64,000 bases of DNA from Andalucia godoyi (taxonomy: Eukaryota > Discoba > Jakobea > Jakobida > Andaluciidae): contig VRVR01000009.1 in NCBI GenBank assembly GCA_009859145.1, positions 248,001-312,000 on the forward strand, given 5' to 3'. Position numbers and translations under genes: made by a program. The notes beneath the pieces were generated by a model. It saw nothing but the letters and a program-made list of their open reading frames with translations. It made no database searches and was not told the DNA's origin. Shown here piece by piece: positions 1 to 9,261 of the stretch (positions are counted from its first letter, which is position 1; each line of letters opens with the position of its first letter).

Positions 1-323
1 CGGATTTCAGATCCGGAAAGACGCGAGTTCTGGTCGCAACAGATGTGCTTTCTCGCGGTTTTGATGTTCCGTCTGTGACGATGGTCGTGAACTATGATCT
101 GCCTTTCCATCCAATGGACCACAACGCAGCTTCTCCGGAAACGTATATCCACAGAATCGGGCGAGCTGGTCGGTTTGATGCGCCAGGCATTGCGATTTCG
201 CTGGTAACGACTGCTCAGGACCTGCAGATCCTCAAGCAGATCGAGGAGTATCAGAAGAAGAAGGTGATCTTGCTCGATACAGACGTCGATGTCATTGAGC
301 AATACATGAAAGATAATATGTAA
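1..323 (+). CDS. DBP5: DBP5/DDX19-like DEAD-box RNA helicase, C-terminal fragment
   Basis: This is the 3' end of a gene that begins before the window; the reading frame is open from base 3 to the stop at 321-323. The translation shows the second RecA lobe: motif V ([10 protein letters not shown]) and motif VI ([10 protein letters not shown]). The ending, with a [10 protein letters not shown]-type segment and a tail rich in KKK and LDTDVD, matches the C-terminus of the Dbp5/DDX19 group rather than other DEAD-box helicases. Known members remodel mRNPs on the cytoplasmic face of the nuclear pore during mRNA export. SEH1, a pore component, is encoded further along but is not adjacent. The assignment rests on about 105 residues, so the family is firm and the subfamily likely. 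Confidence 0.85.
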   Translation, partial: DFRSGKTRVLVATDVLSRGFDVPSVTMVVNYDLPFHPMDHNAASPETYIHRIGRAGRFDAPGIAISLVTTAQDLQILKQIEEYQKKKVILLDTDVDVIEQYMKDNM

Positions 324-519
324 TAAACGGGGGGAAGGAAATTCAGCAACATAGTGCACAGGTATTTTTTTCTTCTTCTTTCTTTATTCTTCATTTTCTT
401 CGCTTTTTCCCGTTTTTCCTTTGCTCTTCTGCCCTCTCCTTCTCACGCAACAGTTTTTTTCCCTCTTCTTTCTAATTCCTCTACACTAGCCGACGGTCGC
501 GGACAGAGATATCCATCCA
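324..519. other. convergent 3' intergenic region
   Basis: Short gap between the helicase 3' end (+) and the CK2 alpha 3' end (-). It is strongly T/C-rich (tracts of ttctt) and holds no convincing gene; a hydrophobic frame here is a by-product of the pyrimidine tract. Confidence 0.6.
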
Positions 520-1506
520 TCAGTTGTTCTTCGGAATCGGTCGGACCGGATCGAAATAGGGATGTGCCATTGCTTCCGCAGCGGTGAGTCGTTCAGCAGG
601 GTCATACCGTAAGAGTCGGTCGACCAAGTCGATCGCGTCGTCGTTGGACCACGGTTCATTCTCCTTGGTGATGAAGGACCTCCAAGGTCTGCGTGGATAC
701 CGACCGAGGAGACCATCGTAGTGCCGACTGAGCTCGAGTCTGTACTTGTCCAGGAAACGGAACAGCTCTTCGGTGCCCAGGACTTTTGCGATTCTAATGA
801 GCTGGTCATAGTTGTCGCGTCCGTGGAAGAAGGGCTCCTTTTTGAAAATGATCGACGCAAACATGCAACCGAATGACCATAAATCCAACGAATAGTCGTA
901 GTCCCGAAGGTCCACCAAGAGCTCGGGTCCCTTGAAGTACCTCGATGCGACACGCACGTTGTATTCTTGTCCTGGATAGTAAAACTCTGCAAGTCCCCAA
1001 TCAATGAGTCTCAGCTGCTTCTGCTCGTGATCAATCATGACATTATGCGGCTTGACATCCCGATGCATGATTCCCATCGAATGCGAAAAGTCCAGCGCAC
1101 GCAGCAACTCATACATGTAGTAGCGAATTTCAAGGTCTGTCAACCCAGGATACAAAATGCGGAAATCAGTATTGTCAACATGTTCAAACACAAGACTCGG
1201 AGTCTTGGACATTGGATCACGGCACACATCCAGCAGAGTGATGATGTTCGGTCCTCCGCACAAGTTCTGCAAAATCTTAATCTCCCGTTTGATCTTCTTC
1301 TTCTTTACGGGCTTGAGAATCTTGATGATGCAACGGTCCTCGTTGCACGTCAATCCTTCAAAAACCTCTGAATACTTGCCCCGGCCAACCTTGCGAACAA
1401 TCTCATAGTTATCCTGCTCGCCCCAGCGGATGTTCAGCTCTTCATACTGCGAATAGTCGCGCTGCCGACGCGCACACGCATCCGCATACACTCGAGAAAT
1501 CGGCAT
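520..1506 (-). CDS. CK2A: casein kinase 2 catalytic subunit alpha
   Basis: Ser/Thr kinase catalytic subunit, 328 residues from the chosen ATG, close to the compact plant form. It carries the glycine loop [11 protein letters not shown], the lysine-rich stretch [11 protein letters not shown] typical of CK2 (acidic-substrate recognition), the catalytic loop HRDVKPHNV, and DWG in place of DFG, a CK2 hallmark. The C-terminus has the expected GRDNYDQL and [11 protein letters not shown] segments. The frame is open for 28 more residues upstream, but that part is a hydrophobic run encoded by CAA/ACA-type repeats antisense and is probably 5' UTR, so I start at 1506 ([11 protein letters not shown]). CK2 phosphorylates many nuclear and cytoplasmic targets as a tetramer with beta subunits. 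No intron is needed. Confidence 0.97.
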   Translation of the reverse strand: MPISRVYADACARRQRDYSQYEELNIRWGEQDNYEIVRKVGRGKYSEVFEGLTCNEDRCIIKILKPVKKKKIKREIKILQNLCGGPNIITLLDVCRDPMSKTPSLVFEHVDNTDFRILYPGLTDLEIRYYMYELLRALDFSHSMGIMHRDVKPHNVMIDHEQKQLRLIDWGLAEFYYPGQEYNVRVASRYFKGPELLVDLRDYDYSLDLWSFGCMFASIIFKKEPFFHGRDNYDQLIRIAKVLGTEELFRFLDKYRLELSRHYDGLLGRYPRRPWRSFITKENEPWSNDDAIDLVDRLLRYDPAERLTAAEAMAHPYFDPVRPIPKNN

Positions 1507-1983
1507 TCTTTCGCAGCTAAAAACGGCAACAACAGCCACAGCAACAACAGTAATAACAGCAACAACAAAAAAAATATTAATATAAACCAATGAAGAAAAG
1601 CAACATTGAAAATGGAAAATGGAAAAGCAAGAGAATCAAAAGACGGAAAGCGTCACCTGTCCAAATGAAAGAAATGAGGAGTGCAAAAGAGCCCAAAGAA
1701 TGCAAAGGATAAATAGTAAACAGATTTTTTAAGTCTCAATTTGATGCATTCCTGTTTTCTGAAAGTTTTTTCATGGAAAAACAAACCAGTTTTTTGTTTT
1801 TTGGCCTGTTGACCGCCTCTTCTTCAACCCTCCTTGAGGCTGGAGACCTACGAAGCACGATTCGCACGCCGAGTGGTGGCCTTTTGGGACTGTAATTTTT
1901 TGCTTGTTCCATAGTGGTTCTTTGGTAGTTTCTTGTTCTTCGTTTTTTCACTTTTGTTAATTGGGTGGGGAGGCTGCTGAGCA
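1507..1983. promoter_or_regulatory. divergent promoter region between CK2 alpha and gamma-SNAP
   Basis: 477 bp between two divergent start codons. It contains imperfect CAA/CAG-type repeats (about 1520-1580) next to the CK2 start and a T-rich stretch (about 1770-1960) before the SNAP start. No RNA gene or clear TATA box was recognised. Confidence 0.5.
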
Positions 1984-2898
1984 ATGAATGCTGAACGACT
2001 TGCGGAAGCCGAGAAGCTTTTTAAAGAGGGGAAGAAATACGGATCAAAGTCGATCACACGCTGGAAACCCGATTGGGACAATGCATCGCAGGCATATGAA
2101 AAGGCAGCGCTTGCGTTCCGGAACTTGAAGGCGTTGGAGCGAGCAATTGAGGCATTTGATCTGGCTGCAGATGCAAATGACCATGCGAACTTGTCCTGGG
2201 CTGCGGGAAAGGCATATGAAAATGCGGCGATGTGCTGCAAAGATGTGGGCGATCTGGACCGTCTTGTAGCATACTTTGAGAAGGCGGCTCGGGCATACCG
2301 CTTGGATGGAAAGCCTGACAAGGCTGGAGACGTGCTGAAACGAGCGGCCCAGTACATTGAAAAAACAAATATGGAGAAAGCATGTGATCTGTACAAGAAC
2401 TCGCTTGCGTGTTTTGTGGACGAGGACAAGCAACATTTGGCTGCCGAGTCATTCCGCTGGTGGGTTTCGCTTCTGGTGAAGTCTGGCAAGCTCCGTGACG
2501 CTGCAGAGGCCTACGCGTTCCAAATACCGGTGTTCATCAAAGTTGATTCTCAGCACAATGTGGGAAAAGCTGTTCTTGCACAAGTTATTCTCTGTTTGAA
2601 GGACGGGGACATCTCTGCTGCAGACCAGTATCTTCGAAAGGCGACGGAATACCAGGGATCCGATGCGATCCGTCAAAACGAATATGAACTCGGTGTTGAG
2701 CTTGTGCAAGCGTTTGAGGACGGCGATGAGGAACGGCTGAACAGGCTTAGGACAGATCAGGCGATTGGCTTCCTGGAAACTGAGGTTGCCAGGCTTGGGA
2801 AGAATTTGAAGCTTGTGGCTGGTGCCGCCAAGGTCAAGGTCGACGGAGAAACAACGGAAGTGACTGCAGACGAACTGGCGGATGGTAATTTGTTGTAA
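1984..2898 (+). CDS. NAPG: gamma-SNAP (soluble NSF attachment protein)
   Basis: 304-residue all-helical TPR-like protein. The N-terminal segment RWKPDWDNASQAYEKAALAF matches the gamma rather than the alpha/beta SNAP group, as do the internal AGKAYENAAM and EKACDLYKNS segments. SNAPs bridge the ATPase NSF to SNARE bundles so that the bundles are disassembled after membrane fusion; the gamma form is less essential and linked to endosomal and mitochondrial traffic in animals. The length is normal for the family and the frame is uninterrupted. The start is the first ATG of the frame, directly after a T-rich leader. It shares its upstream region with CK2 alpha and ends 159 bp before the convergent orphan gene. 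Confidence 0.92.
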   Translation: MNAERLAEAEKLFKEGKKYGSKSITRWKPDWDNASQAYEKAALAFRNLKALERAIEAFDLAADANDHANLSWAAGKAYENAAMCCKDVGDLDRLVAYFEKAARAYRLDGKPDKAGDVLKRAAQYIEKTNMEKACDLYKNSLACFVDEDKQHLAAESFRWWVSLLVKSGKLRDAAEAYAFQIPVFIKVDSQHNVGKAVLAQVILCLKDGDISAADQYLRKATEYQGSDAIRQNEYELGVELVQAFEDGDEERLNRLRTDQAIGFLETEVARLGKNLKLVAGAAKVKVDGETTEVTADELADGNLL

Positions 2899-3057
2899 GC
2901 ATTCTGCGTTGTTGTCGTTGTCGTTGTCATCATTGATGATGTTGACGTTGATGTTGATGTTACCCGTGATAAATCGTTGTTTTACAGTCTAGGAGAATAT
3001 CTTCTTTTTTTCTTTTCCCCTTCTTTCTCTTCAGCTGGCCGTGTACGATGTATTGAT

Positions 3058-5391
3058 TCACGCACGCCTAGAAGACATTGGTCTACCGGTTCGTGCAGTG
3101 TAGAGTTCGCTTCGAATAATCTCGAGTGCACGCATCTTCTGTTTCGTCTGGTCATCCCAAGCACCATCATTCAGATCCACATCGTCATCAACACAAAAAT
3201 TCCTCGATTCTCCATCAATCGAACTCAGATCATCTTCGAGGCTCAGCGGGCAGGCCGCTTTTCCTTCGTTGTCGTCCTCGTCGTGGTCCTCGTCGTGGTC
3301 CTCGTCGTGGTGGTGGTCGTCCTCATGATCATCCTCTGTCATCACCGCTGATTCACCAAGTCCTTGTCGGAAGCCCTTCCAAAGCGCATCCGCGACCTTT
3401 TGAGCCCGTTCCAGGGAATGGCTTGTTCGGATCATGATGCGCATGATGGCAAACACCACTGAAAAGTCCAGAGCAATCAGTCCTTTCTTGTCGCAGTATT
3501 TCCACAGTTTCTCGGAGAGCGATGTGGAGGCGACCCTTGAACTTTCTGGAAGATGCGGCACATTGAGCAGACGGTGTATGAATTCGAGAGCGTACAAGAC
3601 GGTAATGCGTTGGTAGCCAGCCATGTGAAAATCAATCCACTCCGACACAATATAAAGCCACCGTTCTCGATCGGATTGTGAAATTGCATGGGCTCCATCA
3701 TTTTCATCATTGCCACATGCCTCTCCAAGCAAGAATGTCGACTCAGACACTACTGGCAACTTTTGTTGCACGGACAAAAACATGGCTCGAATTGCATTCG
3801 ACACGACCTCACCTTCCTTCTTCGCCAGCAGGATTCGCTGTTCGCGGGTCAGGCTCGTCCCCTTCTTTTTCCAGATAGACATCGAAGACTCGAAGAATTC
3901 GGGCAACGCAGAAGCAAAGATGGAAGGGCACCAAGAAACACACGCAACTAAATCGGAAAGGAACTCCGAGTCGATTCCTATCAAGTCATTGGATTTGTCG
4001 TGCAACAAACACTGCAGGACTGATACATGCTTCATGGGATGGAGCGACCCTAGCGAGACGGGCGGTGACGGAAATGAGACCACTCCAATGTGCACGGCAG
4101 ACACACAGAGACCACACGCAGATTCACTAGACATATCCATAGTAGAAACCCAGTCAACGAGTTCTTCTCCCGAAGAATCGTGGTTTGCAAACGAGACGCA
4201 CGCTCGCACGACTGTCTTCAGCGTCTGTCTCGTGATTCTTCTAATTTCCCATACATTGGAGCACCACGTTCGCAGCAGAACGTCCAAACACACCAGCACT
4301 ATCTTCTTTAAAAATGCGGGGTCGACGGAATGAGAGCTCGTGGAAAATGAAAAAGAGTGATCGGCATCGGGACTTAAACTGAGAGACAGGGACTTTTTGT
4401 GAGCAGACGAATTTGTCGGAGACGGTGAGAACGCAGAGGATCTTCGAAGGTGTTGGGCTTCTCGCAACACATACAACGTTTCTTCTTGCGGAAACGTCTG
4501 TGGATAGAATAAAATATAGCGCCGCAGAAGGCTATCGAGACACATGAGCACAGATTCAGAGGTGTACCAATTCTCCTCGACATCCGATTGCCCGAATAGA
4601 CAATCGACCAGCGACTGGTCACCACCGGACGTGAACAGCATGACGGCGCAAATGTACGAAACGGATTGTCGAACAGTGGATGCCGGATGTGACATGGAGC
4701 TTCTCATGATGAGGAAGAAATCCTTTGTGGAGAAGAACGGGAGGTGGAGTTTTCTTGCAATGGAAAAGGACAGTCTCAGCAACGAGTCCGTGTAATAGTC
4801 ATTCTGTTCCGGGATTGTGAAAGGAGATGTGGACTGCACAGATGCTGGCACCGATATGCAGCCTGCCATTCTCAATTGTTGCGCAAGATCCGATATGCAT
4901 TGCTGCAGCAATAGCTCAACTTCGGACTGCAGCATCCCACGGGACAGTATGCCAGTCAGCGCGCGCCTCGCTTGTGACCGAACGTCCATGTTTTCATTCG
5001 CCATCCAGTTCCACAACACCTGAATTTCCTCGTTTCTCAATCGCACTGTGTCTGAAAACAGCAGGCTACTTCTTCTAATCAGCGCACATATTGCTGCAGT
5101 AATACCGTCTCTTGTCTGCCACCTCCCATCATCCAGCGTTAACAGCCACGAAACCAACCCTTCGCACGTAACTGATTCCGAATCCAACAGCGCATTCGCC
5201 AGGAAACTCGAGGACAATGACCGAACCACAGACCATACATCCTTGATGCAAGCAGCAATCAGCGGCAGTGAGGCACGCGAGCACAGAGGAGACGAATTTG
5301 TGAACAACGCTGCAGAGTACTTTCGAAGTCGCTCTTCAGGCGCCAAGATCGGCCATTCCTCAAACGCAGGATCTTCCAGCTTGTCCATCAT
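3058..5391 (-). CDS. orphan helical-repeat (HEAT/ARM-like) protein with acidic/His tail
   Basis: 777 residues that I do not recognise. The sequence is dominated by amphipathic helices of about 35-45 residues (for example ENMDVRSQARRALTGIL and DVWSVVRSLSSSFLANALL), which suggests HEAT/ARM-type solenoid structure. There is a Ser-rich low-complexity segment in the middle (SPSPTNSSAHKKSLSLSLSP) and a strongly acidic/histidine tract near the C-terminus (EDDHEDDHHHDEDHDEDHDE) produced by repeated GAC/CAC-type codons. The protein ends in a basic, conserved-looking helix (QKMRALEIIRSEL). There is no signal peptide or membrane segment. A scaffold or adaptor role is only an inference from the fold. Confidence 0.7.
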   Translation of the reverse strand: MMDKLEDPAFEEWPILAPEERLRKYSAALFTNSSPLCSRASLPLIAACIKDVWSVVRSLSSSFLANALLDSESVTCEGLVSWLLTLDDGRWQTRDGITAAICALIRRSSLLFSDTVRLRNEEIQVLWNWMANENMDVRSQARRALTGILSRGMLQSEVELLLQQCISDLAQQLRMAGCISVPASVQSTSPFTIPEQNDYYTDSLLRLSFSIARKLHLPFFSTKDFFLIMRSSMSHPASTVRQSVSYICAVMLFTSGGDQSLVDCLFGQSDVEENWYTSESVLMCLDSLLRRYILFYPQTFPQEETLYVLREAQHLRRSSAFSPSPTNSSAHKKSLSLSLSPDADHSFSFSTSSHSVDPAFLKKIVLVCLDVLLRTWCSNVWEIRRITRQTLKTVVRACVSFANHDSSGEELVDWVSTMDMSSESACGLCVSAVHIGVVSFPSPPVSLGSLHPMKHVSVLQCLLHDKSNDLIGIDSEFLSDLVACVSWCPSIFASALPEFFESSMSIWKKKGTSLTREQRILLAKKEGEVVSNAIRAMFLSVQQKLPVVSESTFLLGEACGNDENDGAHAISQSDRERWLYIVSEWIDFHMAGYQRITVLYALEFIHRLLNVPHLPESSRVASTSLSEKLWKYCDKKGLIALDFSVVFAIMRIMIRTSHSLERAQKVADALWKGFRQGLGESAVMTEDDHEDDHHHDEDHDEDHDEDDNEGKAACPLSLEDDLSSIDGESRNFCVDDDVDLNDGAWDDQTKQKMRALEIIRSELYTARTGRPMSSRRA

Positions 5392-5822
5392 TGCTGGATT
5401 TAAAGGCCTTTTGAATTGATGATATCTTCTCTTTCTCTCTCTTTCTCTCTCTTTCTCTCTCTCCCAATTAGTAGTCGCGGTACGTGATGGTTGCCAGCAG
5501 TAATCAAATGACCAAATAACCCAAAGAAAAGAAAGATGAAAGATATTGAAATTATGAAATTATGAAGGAAAGAATAAGGGAAAAGAGCGGCTGGTATACC
5601 GCAATACGTGTCCAGGACAATAGGAAATCAGGGGAGTCTGAAAGGGATGTGTGTGCGCCAGCCCTTTTTGGGGGAAACGTAGCAACGTGACGACTGATGA
5701 TGAGCTGTTTGCTTGCAACTGAACAGGAGAGAGTACAGTACCGAAAGAGTGAAGGAAAAAGACACTTGAGGTCTTGAGTCTTCGAGTCTGTTTGGCTTTT
5801 TGAAGTATTTTTTGATCAATTC

Positions 5823-5861
5823 TGTAAGGGCGCTTCCATAAAATTTCAATTCAGAAATTCC
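5823..5861 (+). repeat. short dispersed repeat, family 2, copy 1
   Basis: A 39-bp stretch that reappears in inverted orientation at 49993-50030 with about 35 of 39 positions identical, including the 14-mer GCGCTTCCATAAAA. The copy includes an internal inverted repeat (AATTTC...GAAATT). Both copies are intergenic. Origin unknown. Confidence 0.65.
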
Positions 5862-6131
5862 AGCAATTCCCTGCACTGATTTAAATGGTGTGTGCCCTAA
5901 GGTGGTTTGAAGAAGGGGAAAAAAAAGACTGTAGCTGATTGTGGACCCTTTTCGCCATTTTGACACGAAGGTCCTCATTTCCTGACTGTTCTGTGTTTTA
6001 TCTTTCACCGTATTCTCTTTCTTTCTTTCTTCGTTCGTTCGTTCGTGTGTTCATTCTTCTTTTGTTTCCCCCTCACTTCTCTCTCTGTCTCTCTGCCTCT
6101 CCCTTTCCGTCTCTATTTCTCTCTACCTTTG

Positions 6132-6132
<1 letters not shown>

Positions 6133-6212
<80 letters not shown>

Positions 6213-6240
6213 ACCTTCTTCTTCTTCTTCTTCTTCTTTT
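6133..6240. repeat. compound microsatellite (CA)n(TA)n(CTT)n
   Basis: Uninterrupted CA repeat (6133-6181), then TA repeat (to about 6210), then CTT repeat (about 6215-6238), ending 56 bp before the 4E-T-like start codon. A pyrimidine-rich tract here may act in the promoter or 5' UTR. Confidence 0.95.
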
Positions 6241-6295
6241 GTTGTCATAGCAAATCCAAGTAGGGGCACTTCTTGTTTCAACGTCGTTATTAAAA

Positions 6296-8245
6296 ATGAC
6301 CGACCTTGCTTCTTTGGAGGCTCAACTTCTCGCAGCGCCTACGGATAACAATGGTTCAGAGACCCTGGCTCATAAATTCATGGAATCCCCCCTCCAACCG
6401 TCATCATCATCATCGGCGGCGGCGGCGGCGGTTGGACCCTCGGGGTCAGCAGCAGGACGATCTTCGAGGATTCTTGGGATGCTGATGACAGATTCTGCGC
6501 AGTCTTTTGGTTCACAAAATCTCGGTGCTGCGGTCACCACGGCGTCTGGATTGTCAAGGAACGACGTGGCTCCTCGGTCTGTTCCAGGAGCGCACTTAAA
6601 CAAGATTATGTACACGAAAGAGTTCCTGATTTCTCTGCGAGATTCGCCTTTGGTGAAGGGAGCGAATGTCGTGCCTGCAATTATTGCAAAGCGAGAAGAG
6701 ATTTTGAGGAGTTTGTCTGGAAACATGATCGGTAATCCGACCCGAAGATTACAGTCTTCGGCATCGTCCATGTCGTCGAATGCAGGGTCTTCATCATCGT
6801 CGTCATCATCTTCTTCTTCCGCATCCTCAGCGGCTTTTTCAAGTTCTCGAGGAAGAGGCGGCAGAAACGGTTCGAACAGCCGAAGTGCGTTCGGCGAAGG
6901 ACGAGGATCGAATCGTAACAGCGGACATAACTCCAACTTGCATAATGCTGCGACATTTGGTGGTGGCAGGGGCGACTCCTTGATGGACGACGAAACTCCA
7001 GAATGGCTTTCTGGTGGTGGCGCGGACTCGGATTTGTCATCGATGAGCAAGGCGACGGGTTCGCTGGAAAGGGAGCGAATTGCGTTTCAGAAACGCTCTG
7101 GTGCATTTTCAAAGCAGGATCCTGCTGTGATGGCGCAGGCAGCCGATTCCGTAGAGGAAGCCGCTTCCAGTCAGATTCAGCAATCGTCCGATTTCTCGGG
7201 GGCGCGGAAATCGAGGTTCATGGGGATGTTTAGAAATGATGATGGGTCTTTGCAAGAGGAGGAAGGCGGAGCCGCTCATCTTCCTGTTGCTTCGGATGAC
7301 CAAGATGTTCTCCTCGAACCGGCGATTCTCGAATCGGATACAGACCTGATCGAGAGCACGATGAAAAACTCGCCACCAAGGCCGCAGCAACAGCACCCAC
7401 CGGAAAAGAGTCCGGTGTCGACCCAGGCTCACCACGTGCATTCTCGATTGCCGCTTCATAACATTCCTGCGCATCCTGGTGTTCCTGCGTCTCCTAATCC
7501 AAAGCAAGAAGAGGTCATTAATCTCTTTTACCAGGATCCCCATGCATCGTTAGGACGGTCCTCATCAGGACCGCGTGCAGATTCGCTTCCCCACAGCGGC
7601 GTGGGCCACTTGCCAGTTCAGCAGGCCACACCGGGCACGTCGTTTCACGCACCTGGAATGCCTTCTAAAGCGGGCGCATACGGTCCAGGGCCCGCGCCGT
7701 CACATATGCTCCCCGGTCCGCCGTCGCAGTATCAAGAATACTTTCCGCCTGCGCAGCCCCCCGTGCCGGTGAACGCGAATGCTCACCCTGCTGCAATGCA
7801 GGGGCCAGGACCAGGACCAGGAATCCAGGGTCCTTACATGATGCCTTATATGGGGAGCCATCAGGGTCCGATGGCGATGGGAATGCCTCCGCACCCGGGA
7901 ATGATGCACATGATGCACATGCGCCCTCCCCCACACCCCGGTCACGGGCCAATGATGATGGGGCCTCCGCCTCCTGGAATGGCCGGACCGATGTTCTACC
8001 CACCGGGACCGGGAATGATGTCCGGACCTGCAATGTATGGCCATCCGTTTGCCGGCGTACCGAATCAAGCTCCTTCTGGAATGGACGTCTCCAACTCGGG
8101 CCCGCCTCAGATGGTACCCAACGGTTTAGAGCGATGGTTTGGGCCTGCTGGCCATGCTCCCCAGCAATCTCAGTTTGATGTCTCGTCCAGAAATGTCCGA
8201 GGGATGACTGCCGAAGATTTGGAGAGACAGTTATCGTCCTCTTAG
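6296..8245 (+). CDS. 4E-T-like eIF4E-binding protein
   Basis: 649-residue, largely disordered protein. Residues 106-112 read YTKEFLI, a canonical eIF4E-binding motif (Y-x4-L-hydrophobic), followed by LRDSP as in animal 4E-T/EIF4ENIF1. At about 233-240 there is TPEWLSGG, resembling the PEWFS motif of 4E-T and GIGYF proteins, then KSRFMGMF (about 305) and LERWFG near the C-terminus, also 4E-T-like. The C-terminal third is Pro/Gly/Met/His-rich. Known 4E-T proteins take eIF4E into P-bodies and repress mRNAs or protect them from decapping. The N-terminal Ser and Ala runs come from trinucleotide repeats. The start is the first ATG after the pyrimidine tract. Family by motif order; low complexity prevents a firmer call. 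Confidence 0.7.
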   Translation: MTDLASLEAQLLAAPTDNNGSETLAHKFMESPLQPSSSSSAAAAAVGPSGSAAGRSSRILGMLMTDSAQSFGSQNLGAAVTTASGLSRNDVAPRSVPGAHLNKIMYTKEFLISLRDSPLVKGANVVPAIIAKREEILRSLSGNMIGNPTRRLQSSASSMSSNAGSSSSSSSSSSSASSAAFSSSRGRGGRNGSNSRSAFGEGRGSNRNSGHNSNLHNAATFGGGRGDSLMDDETPEWLSGGGADSDLSSMSKATGSLERERIAFQKRSGAFSKQDPAVMAQAADSVEEAASSQIQQSSDFSGARKSRFMGMFRNDDGSLQEEEGGAAHLPVASDDQDVLLEPAILESDTDLIESTMKNSPPRPQQQHPPEKSPVSTQAHHVHSRLPLHNIPAHPGVPASPNPKQEEVINLFYQDPHASLGRSSSGPRADSLPHSGVGHLPVQQATPGTSFHAPGMPSKAGAYGPGPAPSHMLPGPPSQYQEYFPPAQPPVPVNANAHPAAMQGPGPGPGIQGPYMMPYMGSHQGPMAMGMPPHPGMMHMMHMRPPPHPGHGPMMMGPPPPGMAGPMFYPPGPGMMSGPAMYGHPFAGVPNQAPSGMDVSNSGPPQMVPNGLERWFGPAGHAPQQSQFDVSSRNVRGMTAEDLERQLSSS

Positions 8246-9261
8246 TTCCACCAATGCTATGCGACTTATGTAAATCTTGCCGGTTCACTATCTTGCCCTT
8301 TCCCCAAGTTGCTGCTGGTGCAAAACAAGAAGAAGAAAACGCCTCTGTCTCGTCTTATCACACATCCTCGGTGATCTTTTCCTTATTCTTTAATACAGAG
8401 TAATTGTGCACCACTCTCGCTACTGGCGAATGTACTGTGATCCAGTCGCCGCTGCGCTAAGCTTCATTGCGAGCGTGAGGTGCATTAAAATGTCATGTTA
8501 GCAGAGTTATTTGAATTCGCAATCTGCATGCTGTTAAGAAACGCCTTTTGACGACGTACATGGTTCTGGAGACCACACAGTGCCATGTGGCTCAAGAGAA
8601 CCCCCCGCTGGTTCTTCCCCCCGTAAAATACACATCTGCATCGTCAAATATGTCTCTATCCATTGCACAGAGTAGTGCGGGTGTCTTCGATGCTGTCTGC
8701 CTAGCGGAATCGATCTTCTGGGCTGCTAATGACTGCCGTTTTTTCGCAGTCTTCTTAGACATCTGCACGAGCAGAATTCCTTCGAGCCGCAGCTTTGCAG
8801 CGGAAGCCGATACTGACAGCAGTTCTGCGAGAACCGGTCTTCGTTTCCGAAACTTTCAGTTCCAGTCTGGACAAAGTACCTGGGGTTGAGCGGATTCCGC
8901 TGGATGGCACGTTTTCTAGGAAGAACGAGTTTTCGTTCCATAACTCGTACAGCTGCACAGTCTGGAACCTGCGCTCATGTTCTTGAGCGCGGTCTTTCAC
9001 AGAGCAAGCGTATTACCGGTAGACGTGAAAGCCGCAGACCTCAACGGCGACGCCCAGGATCTGTCCTCTGCGGACTCTGCAGTTCAGCTGAACGTCTGTA
9101 GTGCAAAAATGTCATCTAAATCGGACAAGTGCTGTTTTTTATATCGGACATTTCTGGGCAAATTGCCGAATACGCTTCTGCTTCTCTTCTTCTGCTTCTT
9201 CTTGTACTTTATGTTTATTGATCCTCTTCTATTTGCTGTGCAAACGAGTCGAGAAGCCAGT
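8246..9261. other. 1-kb region without a confident gene
   Basis: Holds the 3' flank of the 4E-T-like gene and the 5' flank of RpiB. From about 8759 there is an open frame ending at 8986 whose translation looks protein-like (REPVFVSETFSSSLDKVPG), continued in another frame from 8977 (VKAADLNGDAQDLSSADSAV) into the RpiB frame. No GTATGT donor was found that would join them, and both are short. It may be non-coding or a decayed gene. A T-rich tract (about 9175-9235) lies just before the RpiB start. Confidence 0.4.

Larger units (their letters stand above)
5392..6295. promoter_or_regulatory. 904-bp divergent intergenic region with microsatellites and a dispersed repeat copy
   Basis: Lies between the orphan helical-repeat gene (-) and the 4E-T-like gene (+). 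It holds a CTTTCTCTCT decamer repeat (about 5430-5463), a 39-bp element repeated elsewhere in the window (5823-5861), and a compound (CA)n(TA)n(CTT)n tract (6133-6240) just before the downstream start codon. No gene was recognised. Confidence 0.6.

Noticed and set aside
354-587. Small + strand frame with a hydrophobic, signal-like N-terminus
   Set aside because: Encoded by a T/C-rich tract and overlapping the 3' end of CK2 alpha; no family resemblance.
1507-1590. Hydrophobic leader that could be a signal peptide of CK2 alpha
   Set aside because: CK2 alpha is cytosolic/nuclear, the leader is made of simple repeats and a family-consistent ATG follows.
6045-6263. Frames with His-Thr and Tyr-Ile repeats
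   Set aside because: Pure translation of the CA and TA microsatellites.
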